Source of the DNA: Saccoglossus kowalevskii
Lineage: Eukaryota; Hemichordata; Enteropneusta; Harrimaniidae
Length of the DNA: 54,225 nucleotides
Direction of reading: 5' to 3'
NCBI RefSeq assembly: GCF_000003605.2
Contig: NW_003126883.1
Location: 327,327 to 381,551, forward strand
Below are positions 41,708-51,009 of the stretch, one piece after another. The notes beneath the pieces were generated by a model. That model did no database searches and was not told where the DNA came from. It saw only the letters and a program-made list of their open reading frames with translations. The translations under genes and the position numbers were made by a program. The number at the start of each line of letters is the position of its first letter. Positions within the stretch are counted from its first letter, which is position 1.

Positions 41708-41848
41708 CCAGTTCTATACAGAATATTTTGGCTGATACTTGGTGCTATGAAACATTTTTCAATGTAAATACCATTTTTTTATAATTTTTAAACATAGTAC
41801 AATTTCATAGTCTGTTTTTCTTACAAAAATGCATCTGACTTTTTTTCA

Positions 41849-41854
41849 AATAAA
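41849..41854 (+). terminator. Poly(A) signal of the Jagged gene
   Basis: AATAAA about 510 nt after the Jagged stop codon, followed by a GT-rich stretch near 41873. It gives a 3' UTR of about 535 nt that approaches the COA6 stop codon on the other strand (41971). Confidence 0.7.
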
Positions 41855-41970
41855 AGCAAAGTTCAGTATTAACCTTGTTTGCCTTCACAGTTTTTTTGAT
41901 AGTTCTTGACATATGCAACTAATCATGTGTAGAACGGCACCACATACTCGACTTATTCACACCTTGTATA

Positions 41971-44900
41971 TCAGCTATTTTTTTTTCGTGCCCCTTCAGT
42001 TAAAAGCCTTGCTTTATATTTCTCATATTCATATTTTCTTTCAAAATGTTTGACCTGTAAAATATAATGAAGACAGAAGTAAGTGCAGGATGTCATGATA
42101 GACGTTCTGCATGATTCAAGTGTGTTTGAGTGTGTGTGATGTTTTGCTTGGTGCTTACTTCGTACACAGAATTGCACAAAACAATTACTATTGTTGGCGG
42201 ATAATACAAATGTTTACACTGCAAGGTGTGGTGTTTAATACTGATTTATTACGTGTATTAATATCTATTTAATATTATTTGTAATCACAAGTTTTGGACT
42301 TGATTTTTGGCATTATTTCAAATGTTACACCCAAGGCCTGTAAAATTGAGACACCAGTACTGCATATTACCTCACACAATTGATTTTGCTTTCCAATTTC
42401 CATGCGCAACAAAATAAATACCTTTACTAAAATTTTCACATAGGGGTTAAACTGCGATACAACAGCATCAGCACAGTACACAGTTTTATAAGCATGCAAA
42501 TTGTGAATTAGGCAAAATACATGTATCACGAAAACAACCAGTGACTCTAGCTCAGTCAGCTGGCGTACACGTGGTAATAAAATAAATGCAATCAGCTGAG
42601 CTGCTGCATCCATCTCGAATGTGGCTATTCAATGATGTCAATCGAAAAGTAATCAGGGTCTGGATATTATCACAATGCATCTGTGCATCATGTTTCATTG
42701 ATAACAGTTCTCGACATATTACTGGAATAACTAGGTAATTAATATGCACAGATTTCCACCATATTTCAATCATGTCTGAGCATTACTTGAAGTAAAGTGA
42801 ACAATTCTTGAGATAGAAATCGAACAGTTAAAAATTGTCCAATTAGTATGCAAATTAGGCACAGATTTACTGGTATACCATAACCTAGCCACGTCTGCAT
42901 TATTACTATGCATATGTATACATGTACCAAGTTTCATTGAAACATGTTCTTGTTTTTGAGGAATCAGTGGAATAGCTGAAAATTGGCTAATTATTATGTA
43001 AATGACAGAATTTATATATTTATAGTGTCAACCCAAAACTAATCAGGTCTGCACATTATTCCAGCGTATCTAAATGCCATAGTTGTCCGGGTAAGCACCC
43101 ATGCCCGGGTAAGCGCCCATGCCCGGGCATGTCAGGGCATATGCCCAGAGGATCTTTTCTACACTTTTTTTACAAAAATCTATTTTTTGTTTGTTGTACA
43201 TAAATGTATTAACAGTTGACTTCCTTGCATTCTGTTATGATTCTGATAAAAAGTCTTGAAAAATGTCACTTGCATAAAACAAGGGGTGAACACGAAATAG
43301 CCGTGACAGCAAAATAGGTAATTTCGCCTTCTGGCTTCAGGGCACTGCTGTTTACCTAATTTACATTAATGTTTTATGATTTTTATCAGAATCATAACAG
43401 TATGTCTATTAAAGCAGAAACAGCAGTTCTCTTCTTGAGAATATCTTAGAGTATCGAGAGCCGCAAAGCAAGTGTCACACTCATTCGGCTTCAGTGTCAT
43501 CGACAATGAAACCAATGTTGCAATATTGTAGCATGGTTGTAGCAACATGTACCTGGGAGAGTTGTTAAGCACGTTGTTTTGGCTTTATAAAATATTTGGT
43601 AGCAGCTTGCTATTNNNNNNNNNNNNNNNNNNNNNNNNNNNNNNNNNNNNNNNNNNNNNNNNNNNNNNNNNNNNNNNNNNNNNNNNNNNNNNNNNNNNNN
43701 NNNNNNNNNNNNNNNNNNNNNNNNNNNNNNNNNNNNNNNNNNNNNNNNNNNNNNNNNNNNNNNNNNNNNNNNNNNNNNNNNNNNNNNNNNNNNNNNNNNN
43801 NNNNNNNNNNNNNNNNNNNNNNNNNNNNNNNNNNNNNNNNNNNNNNNNNNNNNNNNNNNNNNNNNNNNNNNNNNNNCAATTTTGCAATGTCATGCCGTTG
43901 ACTAGACCTCTAACACTAGTATAGTGTATTCCTTGTCTCTTTATTATGATTAGATATGCCAAGCTAACAGACAGCGAAATCCGTGGATTCAAATTGCTGA
44001 GTCCAAATTGTGTGCGACAACATCAACGAACTTCAGAACGAAACTGTAGGGATTTTGTTGGACAGCGACAGTGATGCCGACTTAGACTTTGAGGGTTTTA
44101 ACTTTGAGGAAAATGGCAATGAACGTACAAATAGAAATCTGAGAACAACTATGAACTTTTGTTATTTTTACTGTGTAAAATCGTAAATTAACCCCTCAAA
44201 TTTTAAATTCATTTTGCGTTCACACGTATTGGGAGTGTTTGCGGCGGGGAAATCCTAACTGTTTCCTCACTGTAGATTTTTATTATTTCTGGTTTGTTTG
44301 TCATATTATAAGCAATAAATTATTTTTGTTATACTTCTAATGTTGCATATTGTTCATTTATTTCTATTGCATGTTTTCATTTGCTATTCTATTTCCTGCT
44401 GCAGTTCGATCTGCGTGTTGTAAATTTTCGTTTTTTTTACAGGGGTTGTCCAGGCATACGCCCACCCCTATTTTTTGGCAATTTTTCACGTTCAGGTCCT
44501 GGGGCGCTTACCGGACAACTACGATACCATACACCATGAACAATAAGTCTAATACTGGTAGACAGACATACAGACAACCGCAAAGACTCCCATTGTTTGC
44601 TTCGCACACTGAAGTAAAAAAGCATGGTGTATTTATGATGATAAATAAAATAAATATAAATATAACAGTATACATAAAAGTTAAAAGTAAACATTAAATA
44701 TTTCATGAATCATGCTTGTTATATAAGGTGAATAAATATGTGGCCAAAAGGTCTGGTGTAAGATCAGCCTTGATAAAATTGATGAAAAGTGGTAAAAAAA
44801 AGAAAAACGTCCTTGTTATTATTTGTATGATCATGTCTTGCAACAAGAAAGTGTGCCATTTCCACTGTGCAATTTCTACCTTGCACCGTTTTGGGGACAT

Positions 44901-45317
44901 TATCAGGAACAATTTCTTTGACCATCTTGTTGAAAAGCGACACAAAGCAATTTTGCGAGTTTATTTGCAGCACTGTTCCCATGGGCTCTGGGTGTAACAT
45001 CCCTAAGTATTGATAATGGGAAAATCACTACTTATTAAGACATTTTGACAAATCCCTTAATAACATGATAGATCAACCAAGAGAACACAGTTATGCAAAG
45101 TTTTGGATTACAACATTGGTTGAAGATACAAGAGCTTCATCAATTGATTCTATTTTTAATAATAACATACCCATGTATTGGGACATTTACATTCAAACAG
45201 CTTTTTCAGTTCTTGACATTTTGATTGATCTTCGTTGTTGTTAGACAAACAGGTAAAGTAGTTATCCTTTGCTTCCCAGCAACTCTTGCGTTCTTCAGAC
45301 TTTAAAAAAGTAGACAT
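41971..45317 (-). CDS. COA6: COA6, cytochrome c oxidase assembly factor 6
   Basis: Small CHCH protein of the mitochondrial intermembrane space that helps deliver copper to COX2 in complex IV assembly (family knowledge). Coding exons are 45171-45317 (49 codons) and 41971-42054 (27 codons plus stop), both phase 0, giving 76 aa; human COA6 has 79. Residues 13-23 form CWEAKDNYFTC, a CX9C; C34 and C45 form the CX10C partner (QSKC, FECKC), with an extra C43. The W|V junction leads to KHFERKYEYEKYKARL, which matches the family's KYFDKRRDYLKFK segment. The exon holding the ATG starts at 45328 after a CTACAG acceptor; an in-frame TGA just upstream fixes the start at 45317. A leader exon is likely at about 46735-46880. 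Confidence 0.92.
43079..44517. mobile_element. DNA transposon with inverted termini, containing the assembly gap
   Basis: The left end GTTGTCCGGGTAAGCAC and the right end GCGCTTACCGGACAAC are near-perfect inverted repeats, each flanked by TA, so a TA target duplication is likely. The left subterminal part repeats CATGCCCGGGTAAGCGCC. Inside, near 44020-44130, an acidic fragment reads LLDSDSDADLDFEGF and soon meets a stop; it resembles acidic ends of several transposase families, but I cannot assign one. Sequence is missing at 43615-43876. Confidence 0.7.
43615..43876. other. Assembly gap (262 N)
   Basis: A run of N inside the transposon in the COA6 intron. Open frames reported across it have no meaning. 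Confidence 1.
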
Positions 45318-45608
45318 TCTGCCTCATTCTGTAGAAAATATGAAGACATGTCATAGACAAGACTAAAGCAGGAAATTAGTCATTCATGATACCAGAGTGG
45401 TTAGATGGATCATCTAGATGAATGGCTAAGGAAACATAGTGTAGTAAAGCTTCAAAGCATACCCATCAACTATATTATCTGACCAACTACTAAGCAAATC
45501 ATGCTCAAGTATTGCAGGACCAGCAGCCAAACACAGCATGTGTCACAGGTTGCTTACTCTAACATCTCATCAACTCAGTAATTTGGCAAATTGTATGATG
45601 TTTGACAG

Positions 45609-45642
45609 TATTTTTATTTATTTATTTATTTTATTTAATCAT
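45609..45642. repeat. (ATTT)n simple repeat
   Basis: TTTATTTATTTATTTATTTT in COA6 intron 1, at one side of a segment that also holds the SINE at 46040-46280. It may be the tail of an older retroposed copy. Confidence 0.8.
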
Positions 45643-46039
45643 TCAACATCCATTGGAATGGATGATATATACAAAAAAACAAAACATGAAAAATGACATG
45701 ATAAAACAAATACACATACACAGAAAAAGCAATGAAAGTAAAAAATGAAAGTAGCAGAAACTCCAAAAATTTTGAAGGTCATTAGGTGTTGGAGGTGTTG
45801 CTATCTGGATTCAAAACAGATTCGCAAATATTGTTCTAAAGGAATTGACAGGGATTCATTGCTTAAGTTAAATCTAAATTTGTTGTCCTGTTTTTGTTTT
45901 CTTTTGCCTCTCCTGATTTTTTTGTATGTAAAGTAGCAAGTGCTAGTACTGACATAGTGCTTTTTAGCCACAGAAGTCATATTTATGTTTGAGACTACAT
46001 GACAGGGCTGTGCGGCCTTCTCTCTATCAAATGGCAATT

Positions 46040-46280
46040 TAATGCACTATCCTGGTGTTAACCAGGCTCGGTCGAACACAAGAACCTACGAACCTTAACC
46101 AAAGTCACATTCATTAGTGAATGCATCTCGGCCAGTGGAATTGGCCTTCCCATTGAGTCTGTGGCACACTAACCCAGGGTAGGGGTCAACCCGTTTTGGT
46201 GTTCAGCCTAAGGTAGGATTTGAACTTGGGTCTACCGATCATGAGTCTGATGCAACAACCACTATGCTACCAGTGACGTG
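46040..46280 (-). mobile_element. tRNA-derived SINE, probably from tRNA-Met
   Basis: Read on the minus strand from about 46275, CTGGTAGCATAGTGG resembles a tRNA D-arm and pol III A box, and AAGTTCAAATCC resembles the TPsiC arm and B box. Between them CAGACTCATGATC fits an anticodon arm with CAT. The body continues to about 46040 with no coding capacity. The arms no longer pair well, so it is a SINE head rather than a working tRNA. The exact 3' end is not clear. Confidence 0.7.
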
Positions 46281-46734
46281 GTTTACTTTATTGAAATTTC
46301 CCTTGCTTCCATAAATAGACAGGGCAAACATCACAATGTTGTTCATCTTCTATCTGATTTGTGTTACAGAGAAGATATAATAATAATAATAACTTTATTA
46401 CTCACCAATTACCATTTGTGGGTAATGTATGGTAAAAAAATACTACAATAAAGAGAAAATAGTTTATCCACTTTCTCCAGGCCAGCTTCGTGTACGGTTT
46501 GTACAGAAATAACAAATGGTAATGCGAAAATCACTAATATTTTTCAAGCGAATTAGCAGAGAATCGCTATTACTATAAAACTGGGTTCACAAAAATATCT
46601 CCAATATTTTTAAGGTTACGATTTTGTTCATTGCTTTCCTTGTGCATGGAGGTAACCTTCTAAGTTCAATTTCTAATCAGAACTTGACCAATCAACACCC
46701 CACACACACAAATACTGCTCCCAGCAATACTTAC

Positions 46735-46880
46735 CAGTAAATATTTTTTGTTTGTAACTTGTCACTAATTTGAAAAAAAAACAAAGTGTTCACAACCACC
46801 GCAAATGTGTTTACGACGACTTTCACATTGAATCTCTACTGTATAACAACTTGCTCGATGGTGCGCCCGCTTCAAACCGG
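46735..46880 (-). other. COA6: Probable COA6 5' UTR exon
   Basis: On the minus strand TTTACTG|GTAAGTATT provides a strong donor at 46734, the expected partner of the acceptor at 45329. The upstream limit is set only by the ETS-type site at 46877-46885. The exon contains an ATG followed directly by TGA, so no long upstream frame competes. Confidence 0.55.
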
Positions 46881-46929
46881 AAGTGAACCATCCAACACCA
46901 TGACAAACATTTTCATTCCAACTTCCGGT
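46877..46929. promoter_or_regulatory. Inverted ETS/GABP-type pair in the COA6-NAA30 bidirectional promoter
   Basis: CCGGAAGTG at 46877-46885 and ACTTCCGGT at 46921-46929 are oppositely oriented ETS sites 44 bp apart. They lie between the leader of COA6 (minus) and NAA30 (plus). GABP/NRF-2 sites of this type are typical of nuclear genes for mitochondrial proteins, which suits COA6. Activity is inferred from motif and place. Confidence 0.6.
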
Positions 46930-47108
46930 AAATAGTTCAGCACAATTGTTTATTTGCTTTAGAAATAAGGGCAGAATACATGTTTAGGATTTACTATAAT
47001 TTTAATCCAATAACGTCGTAATTGTGTTTGCTAAATAAAATCACATGTTTTGGCGTTATAGTGACTGCGTATTGATGGCACAAATGTAGTTCGCCGGACT
47101 GTGTCAAG

Positions 47109-47136
47109 CAAGATGGCGGACGATTGGAAATGTTGA
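47109..47136 (+). promoter_or_regulatory. TISU/YY1-type element opening a 7-codon upstream ORF of NAA30
   Basis: CAAGATGGCGGA at 47109-47120 matches the TISU consensus SAASATGGCGGC at all but its last base, and contains a YY1 core. Its ATG at 47113 starts MADDWKC and then TGA at 47134. TISU elements normally set transcription start just upstream and start the main protein; here the main start lies 150 nt further on. Confidence 0.55.
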
Positions 47137-47140
47137 TGTG

Positions 47141-47221
47141 ATGAGAGAGACCGATATCGAGGGAGAATTATTCCGTTATGAAAACAGTTATTCACAATTA
47201 ACATTTATTCTAGTTTGGTAA
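47141..47221 (+). other. Second upstream ORF in the NAA30 leader
   Basis: ATG at 47141 opens 26 codons ending with TAA at 47219-47221, 41 nt before the NAA30 start. Together with the TISU-headed ORF it gives the leader two short frames before the main one. Confidence 0.5.
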
Positions 47222-47262
47222 ATACACCAAGTACATTTCTTTCTAATGAAGATTGTTTTACG

Positions 47263-50200
47263 ATGGCTGAGCTCCCGATATCAAGAAATTCTGAGGGTAA
47301 TCCAATTTTGAATGAACCCCTCGTCGTCGATAAAATCAATGGAATGGGAACAGAAGCTGCAGTATATAGTTCACCTATGACTTTGAAATCAAAAATGGAA
47401 TGTTCTACCAAACCTAAAAATGCAAGTAACACATTTATTAACGTCAGTACTGAACACCATGAACAGAGACTTGTGAACGGGTGTGTATTCGAAAAAAAGC
47501 ATGACCATGAAGTCACAAGTCATAACGAATGTACCAAGGAGAATTGCTATTTCCCTGCTGTTGTTGGTCGTGGGTGCGAGAATCCAAGAGAAACTGTACC
47601 AAGTATAGAACTACAGGATATGAAAACAAACAAACTGATACAGCATGATGAAGAAAACCAATTGATACCTAGTATGTCCAGACTTGCTGTGGTCGATGAT
47701 GTTGCTTCACACGATGGTAGTACACATGATATAAACTATCTGAGATACGAATCTGAACTTCAAATGCCTGATATCATGACGTTGATAACGAAAGACCTTT
47801 CAGAACCATATTCAATCTATACCTATAGATATTTTATACATAACTGGCCTGATTTATGTTTCCTGGTAAGTTGTCAAATATTTTTTGTTCACATGTATGG
47901 GTCTGTGACATTTAGTTAAAAACTATTCACTGAAATACCATTTACTGGAAAAGAATAACTTATTGTGAGTGTCCAACTACCAAGCATTGCGGTAAAATTG
48001 AGGAAATTATTGCTTGAAATTGCCTCTTAGTGTGAAAGGAATGATTTTTAGAAATTAGAAAAACGTTCCTGTATGCAATTTCCTTTATGCCAAAAGTGAT
48101 AGTGGTTTTTTTTTTTAAATGTTGATCTCTGTCCCCATGTACAGTCAAACCTCATTATAACGAAAAACATTGGACCAATGTGAACAGTTCATTATAACTA
48201 TAGTTCGTTATAACCAATTATCCCTAGGGGACGTTTTAATACACTGCGAAAGTGTTCACATGCATGTACAAGGTTTATTCACAATTATTTGAAACAGTTA
48301 CATATTGATTACACAGAACATGAATTTTGAATTAAATTTGGGCATGGCAAAACTAATTCTCACTGGTGGCAAGAATGTTTCAGACAACCTAGAAAAAGTC
48401 TGTGATTTTCGCCTGTCGGTGATTACACATTGTAGAAAACAGCATGTCCTTAACAGCTGCAAGCTTACTAAACATTTTAATGTCAACGTTATTATGCGAC
48501 TGGAGATAGTTTTCTGAGCTTGAAAAGGCAATTTAGTGCTTGTGATGAAGTCGGCACATTGTCTAAAACGGAAGCGGTATTGGCATTTTCAACATTTTCA
48601 ACATTTTCTTTGCATCTATCAGCGGTCACCAATTCAACAATGTCATCTTCTGTGGAAATTTCACAAACATCAATCTCTTCGTCGACAGTGACAAAATCAG
48701 AAGAAGAAATTTTGACGTTGTGTTTGGCGTCAAAAACACAAGTGTGATTGATGTCAGATTGCTGACAACAGGATGGGCGAGACAGTTGTCTACAAACATC
48801 AGCACTTTCTGTTTTTTAAGAATGAATTTTCTGCCTTGTTTATGAAGACAGCCTCGAAATAAATCACTGTTCATCCGGGCTTTTCTGTTTGCTGCGTAGT
48901 CGACAGGAAGGGTATCCAAGTTCACATTTTTATAAACACCTTTTTGATTTACCGATTTACCGCCAGTTTCATGTTTCATGAGTCGAAAAAACAAACCTTG
49001 TTGAGCATATTTTTTCGGGTGGTACGCTTCGAGCAAGTTAGGTAGTGAAGATGTCACCCAGTCATCTTTGAATCATCTTGAACGGGCGCAGCCTAGTCAC
49101 ACACAGGTTTAAATGTGATAGCTTGAATCATTTCAAACTTGCAGTCAAGTGACAAGGCACAGCGTTTAGTGCAAGTGTTCAACATGGTGATGTCAAAACT
49201 GAGATTTAGTGCTTCTGTAAAATCAGGCTTTATTTATCGCTCTCCAAACCCCCAATTTTCACACTGTCTGTCTACTCAGACTTTCCCATGATTTGGGTTA
49301 ATGTGACTTGGTGGTTTGTCGTCTGTCCTGTTGATTACATCAACCATTCTCAACCACGTTGACGTGATATTTTAACACTTTGCTTCCTTGTGTTCGTACA
49401 AAAAAAAATAACGCCCATAATCATTGTTCGAGATGTTAAATGTGACTTGACAGGTTAATTGTACGCAAATAGTCTTGTGTTCATTGTTTATTATGCACCA
49501 CACCGGATCTTTATGGAAATTGTATTAGTAATTACCAGTTTGATAGTAGTATTTTTTAATTATTCCTTCTTATTACAGGCTATGTGTGGTGATATATGTG
49601 TCGGTGCTATTGTTTGTAAATTAGATGTGCATAAGAAAATGACTAAAAGAGGATACATTGCAATGTTAGCTGTTGATGAAAATTACAGAAGAAGAAAAAT
49701 TGGTAATTATTGACTATTTCATGCTGAATTTTTAGTCACAGAAAATAGATATACCCGGTGACACATTGAGCTTCGAAATTTTCTATTTTCATCTTCTTCC
49801 TTTATGACAATATTTGCAATGCAGCTTCTCCTGTACTGTGAATCAGATTGCTTTCAGACTATGTATCACAAACAGCAGAGTTATATTATATTATCTACAA
49901 AGATGTGTCTGTTGAAAAAGAAACTGGGAATTGTTCCTAAAAGTTACCTAAGAATTAAAGATGTTTATCATCTCACAGATAGATAGTGAAGGGCACAATA
50001 AGCAGACTTGTATGTTTTCCATTATATATATATAGAATATGTGATTAATACTGAAAACATGACAAATTCAGTCGTAATCTATTAAAAACAATGATTTAAT
50101 TGTAGGTTCCAGTCTGGTGAGGAAAGCCATCCATGCCATGTTGGAAGGTCAGTGTGATGAGGTAAGGCGCCCTCTATGTTGGTTATCATACTGTATGTTT

Positions 50201-50572
50201 GAATTTATTGTTACCTCTGTTTATTATATAACCTCTGTTTACATTTAATTCAGCCATTAATATACTTTTGTGACATAGTTTATGTCAACATACATTTAAA
50301 AACACCACAATGGGTGTGGGTTTTTTAGGGGTTGCCAACCCAAGTATTTTCTGTTAATTGAAATTGTTATCAGTCGCATTTTACTTAGGTGAGGTTTGTC
50401 CCAACAATTTATCATTTCATGTTGTTTTTTTCAGGTTGTCTTGGAAACAGAAATCACCAATAAATCTGCTCTTCAGTTGTATGAAAACCTTGGCTTTGTC
50501 AGAGACAAGCGTTTATTTCGCTATTACTTGAACGGTGTAGATGCACTAAGATTGAAACTCTGGTTGAGATAG
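47263..50572 (+). CDS. NAA30: NAA30, catalytic subunit of N-terminal acetyltransferase C
   Basis: Transfers acetyl from acetyl-CoA to the N-terminal methionine of nascent proteins starting Met-hydrophobic, on ribosomes with NAA35 and NAA38 (family knowledge). Exons: 47263-47865, 49579-49702, 50106-50161, 50435-50572; 921 nt, 306 aa, phases consistent. Residues 1 to ~175 are low-complexity and weakly conserved, as in the ~362-aa human protein. The GNAT domain follows: [20 protein letters not shown], then [60 protein letters not shown] and the highly conserved end [11 protein letters not shown]. The acetyl-CoA loop reads RRRKIG where RxxGxG is usual. The ATG at 47263 is taken because the preceding in-frame sequence has no ATG. 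Exon 1 joins FL|AM. Confidence 0.95.
48142..49200 (-). pseudogene. Degraded pogo/Tigger-type transposon in NAA30 intron 1
   Basis: The 432-bp minus-strand frame 48626-49057 contains blocks typical of Tigger DDE transposases: [43 protein letters not shown] and [10 protein letters not shown]. The segment holding the first catalytic acidic residue is altered (AQQGLFF where NADETGLFF is usual), and a block between the GLFF and LPVDY motifs is deleted. At 48142 CAGTCAAACCTCATTATAAC, next to TA, looks like its terminal inverted repeat. I did not find the matching right end. It is therefore a dead copy, antisense to NAA30. Confidence 0.8.
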
Positions 50573-50987
50573 AAGCGACCATTCTCCATCGTTGTGTATT
50601 TGCGATAGATGAAACCCCACCCCTGCTGTGAATTGTCTTATGGTGTTTAATCTGTCACATTTTTTTAATTATTGAGATGAGTACTTTTAAGGAACTATGC
50701 CAATGCTGGCATATGAAATAAGTGAACTTGGAATATTTATAATGTGCATCTCATTTCCATTTAATTAATCAGTACATGACATCAATGTTATGTCACCTTG
50801 CTCTGTATAGTTCAGTTTATGATTGTTTTTAAGAAATAGTAAAAACGACAGTCAATATTTAAAATGAAGAAACATTGTCTGCACTTGGGGCAGTGGTATA
50901 CAGCATAAGTAGACAGTAATGGTCCATCTATATTGTATATAACTGTCAAAATAATTTCATTTTTACTCCTGGAGTGTTTTATGAAGA

Positions 50988-50993
50988 AATAAA
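50988..50993 (+). terminator. Poly(A) signal of NAA30
   Basis: AATAAA 416 nt after the NAA30 stop codon. It is the first clear signal after the coding end and gives a 3' UTR of about 435 nt. Confidence 0.65.
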
Positions 50994-51009
50994 AATTGAA
51001 TTCTCAGAA

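Larger units (their letters stand above)
42640..44630. repeat. Dispersed repeat, copy 3, split by a DNA transposon
   Basis: Left part 42640-43078 has AAATTAGGCACAGATTTAC, AAGTTTCATTGAAAC and AATTGGCTAATTATTATG. Right part 44518-44630 has TAGACAGACATACAGACA, ACCGCAAAGA and CACACTGAAGT, matching the 3' end of the copy at 2016-3300. The interruption at 43079-44517 is a transposon with inverted ends. All lies in the COA6 coding intron. Confidence 0.75.

Noticed and set aside
43547-43992. ORFs across the N run
   Set aside because: They consist mostly of undetermined bases.
44703-45000. Overlapping ORFs of 78-93 codons on both strands
   Set aside because: Within the COA6 coding intron; no family recognised, probably repeat-derived.
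46225-46280. Possible functional tRNA gene
   Set aside because: Boxes are recognisable, but the acceptor and other stems do not pair; a SINE head explains it better.
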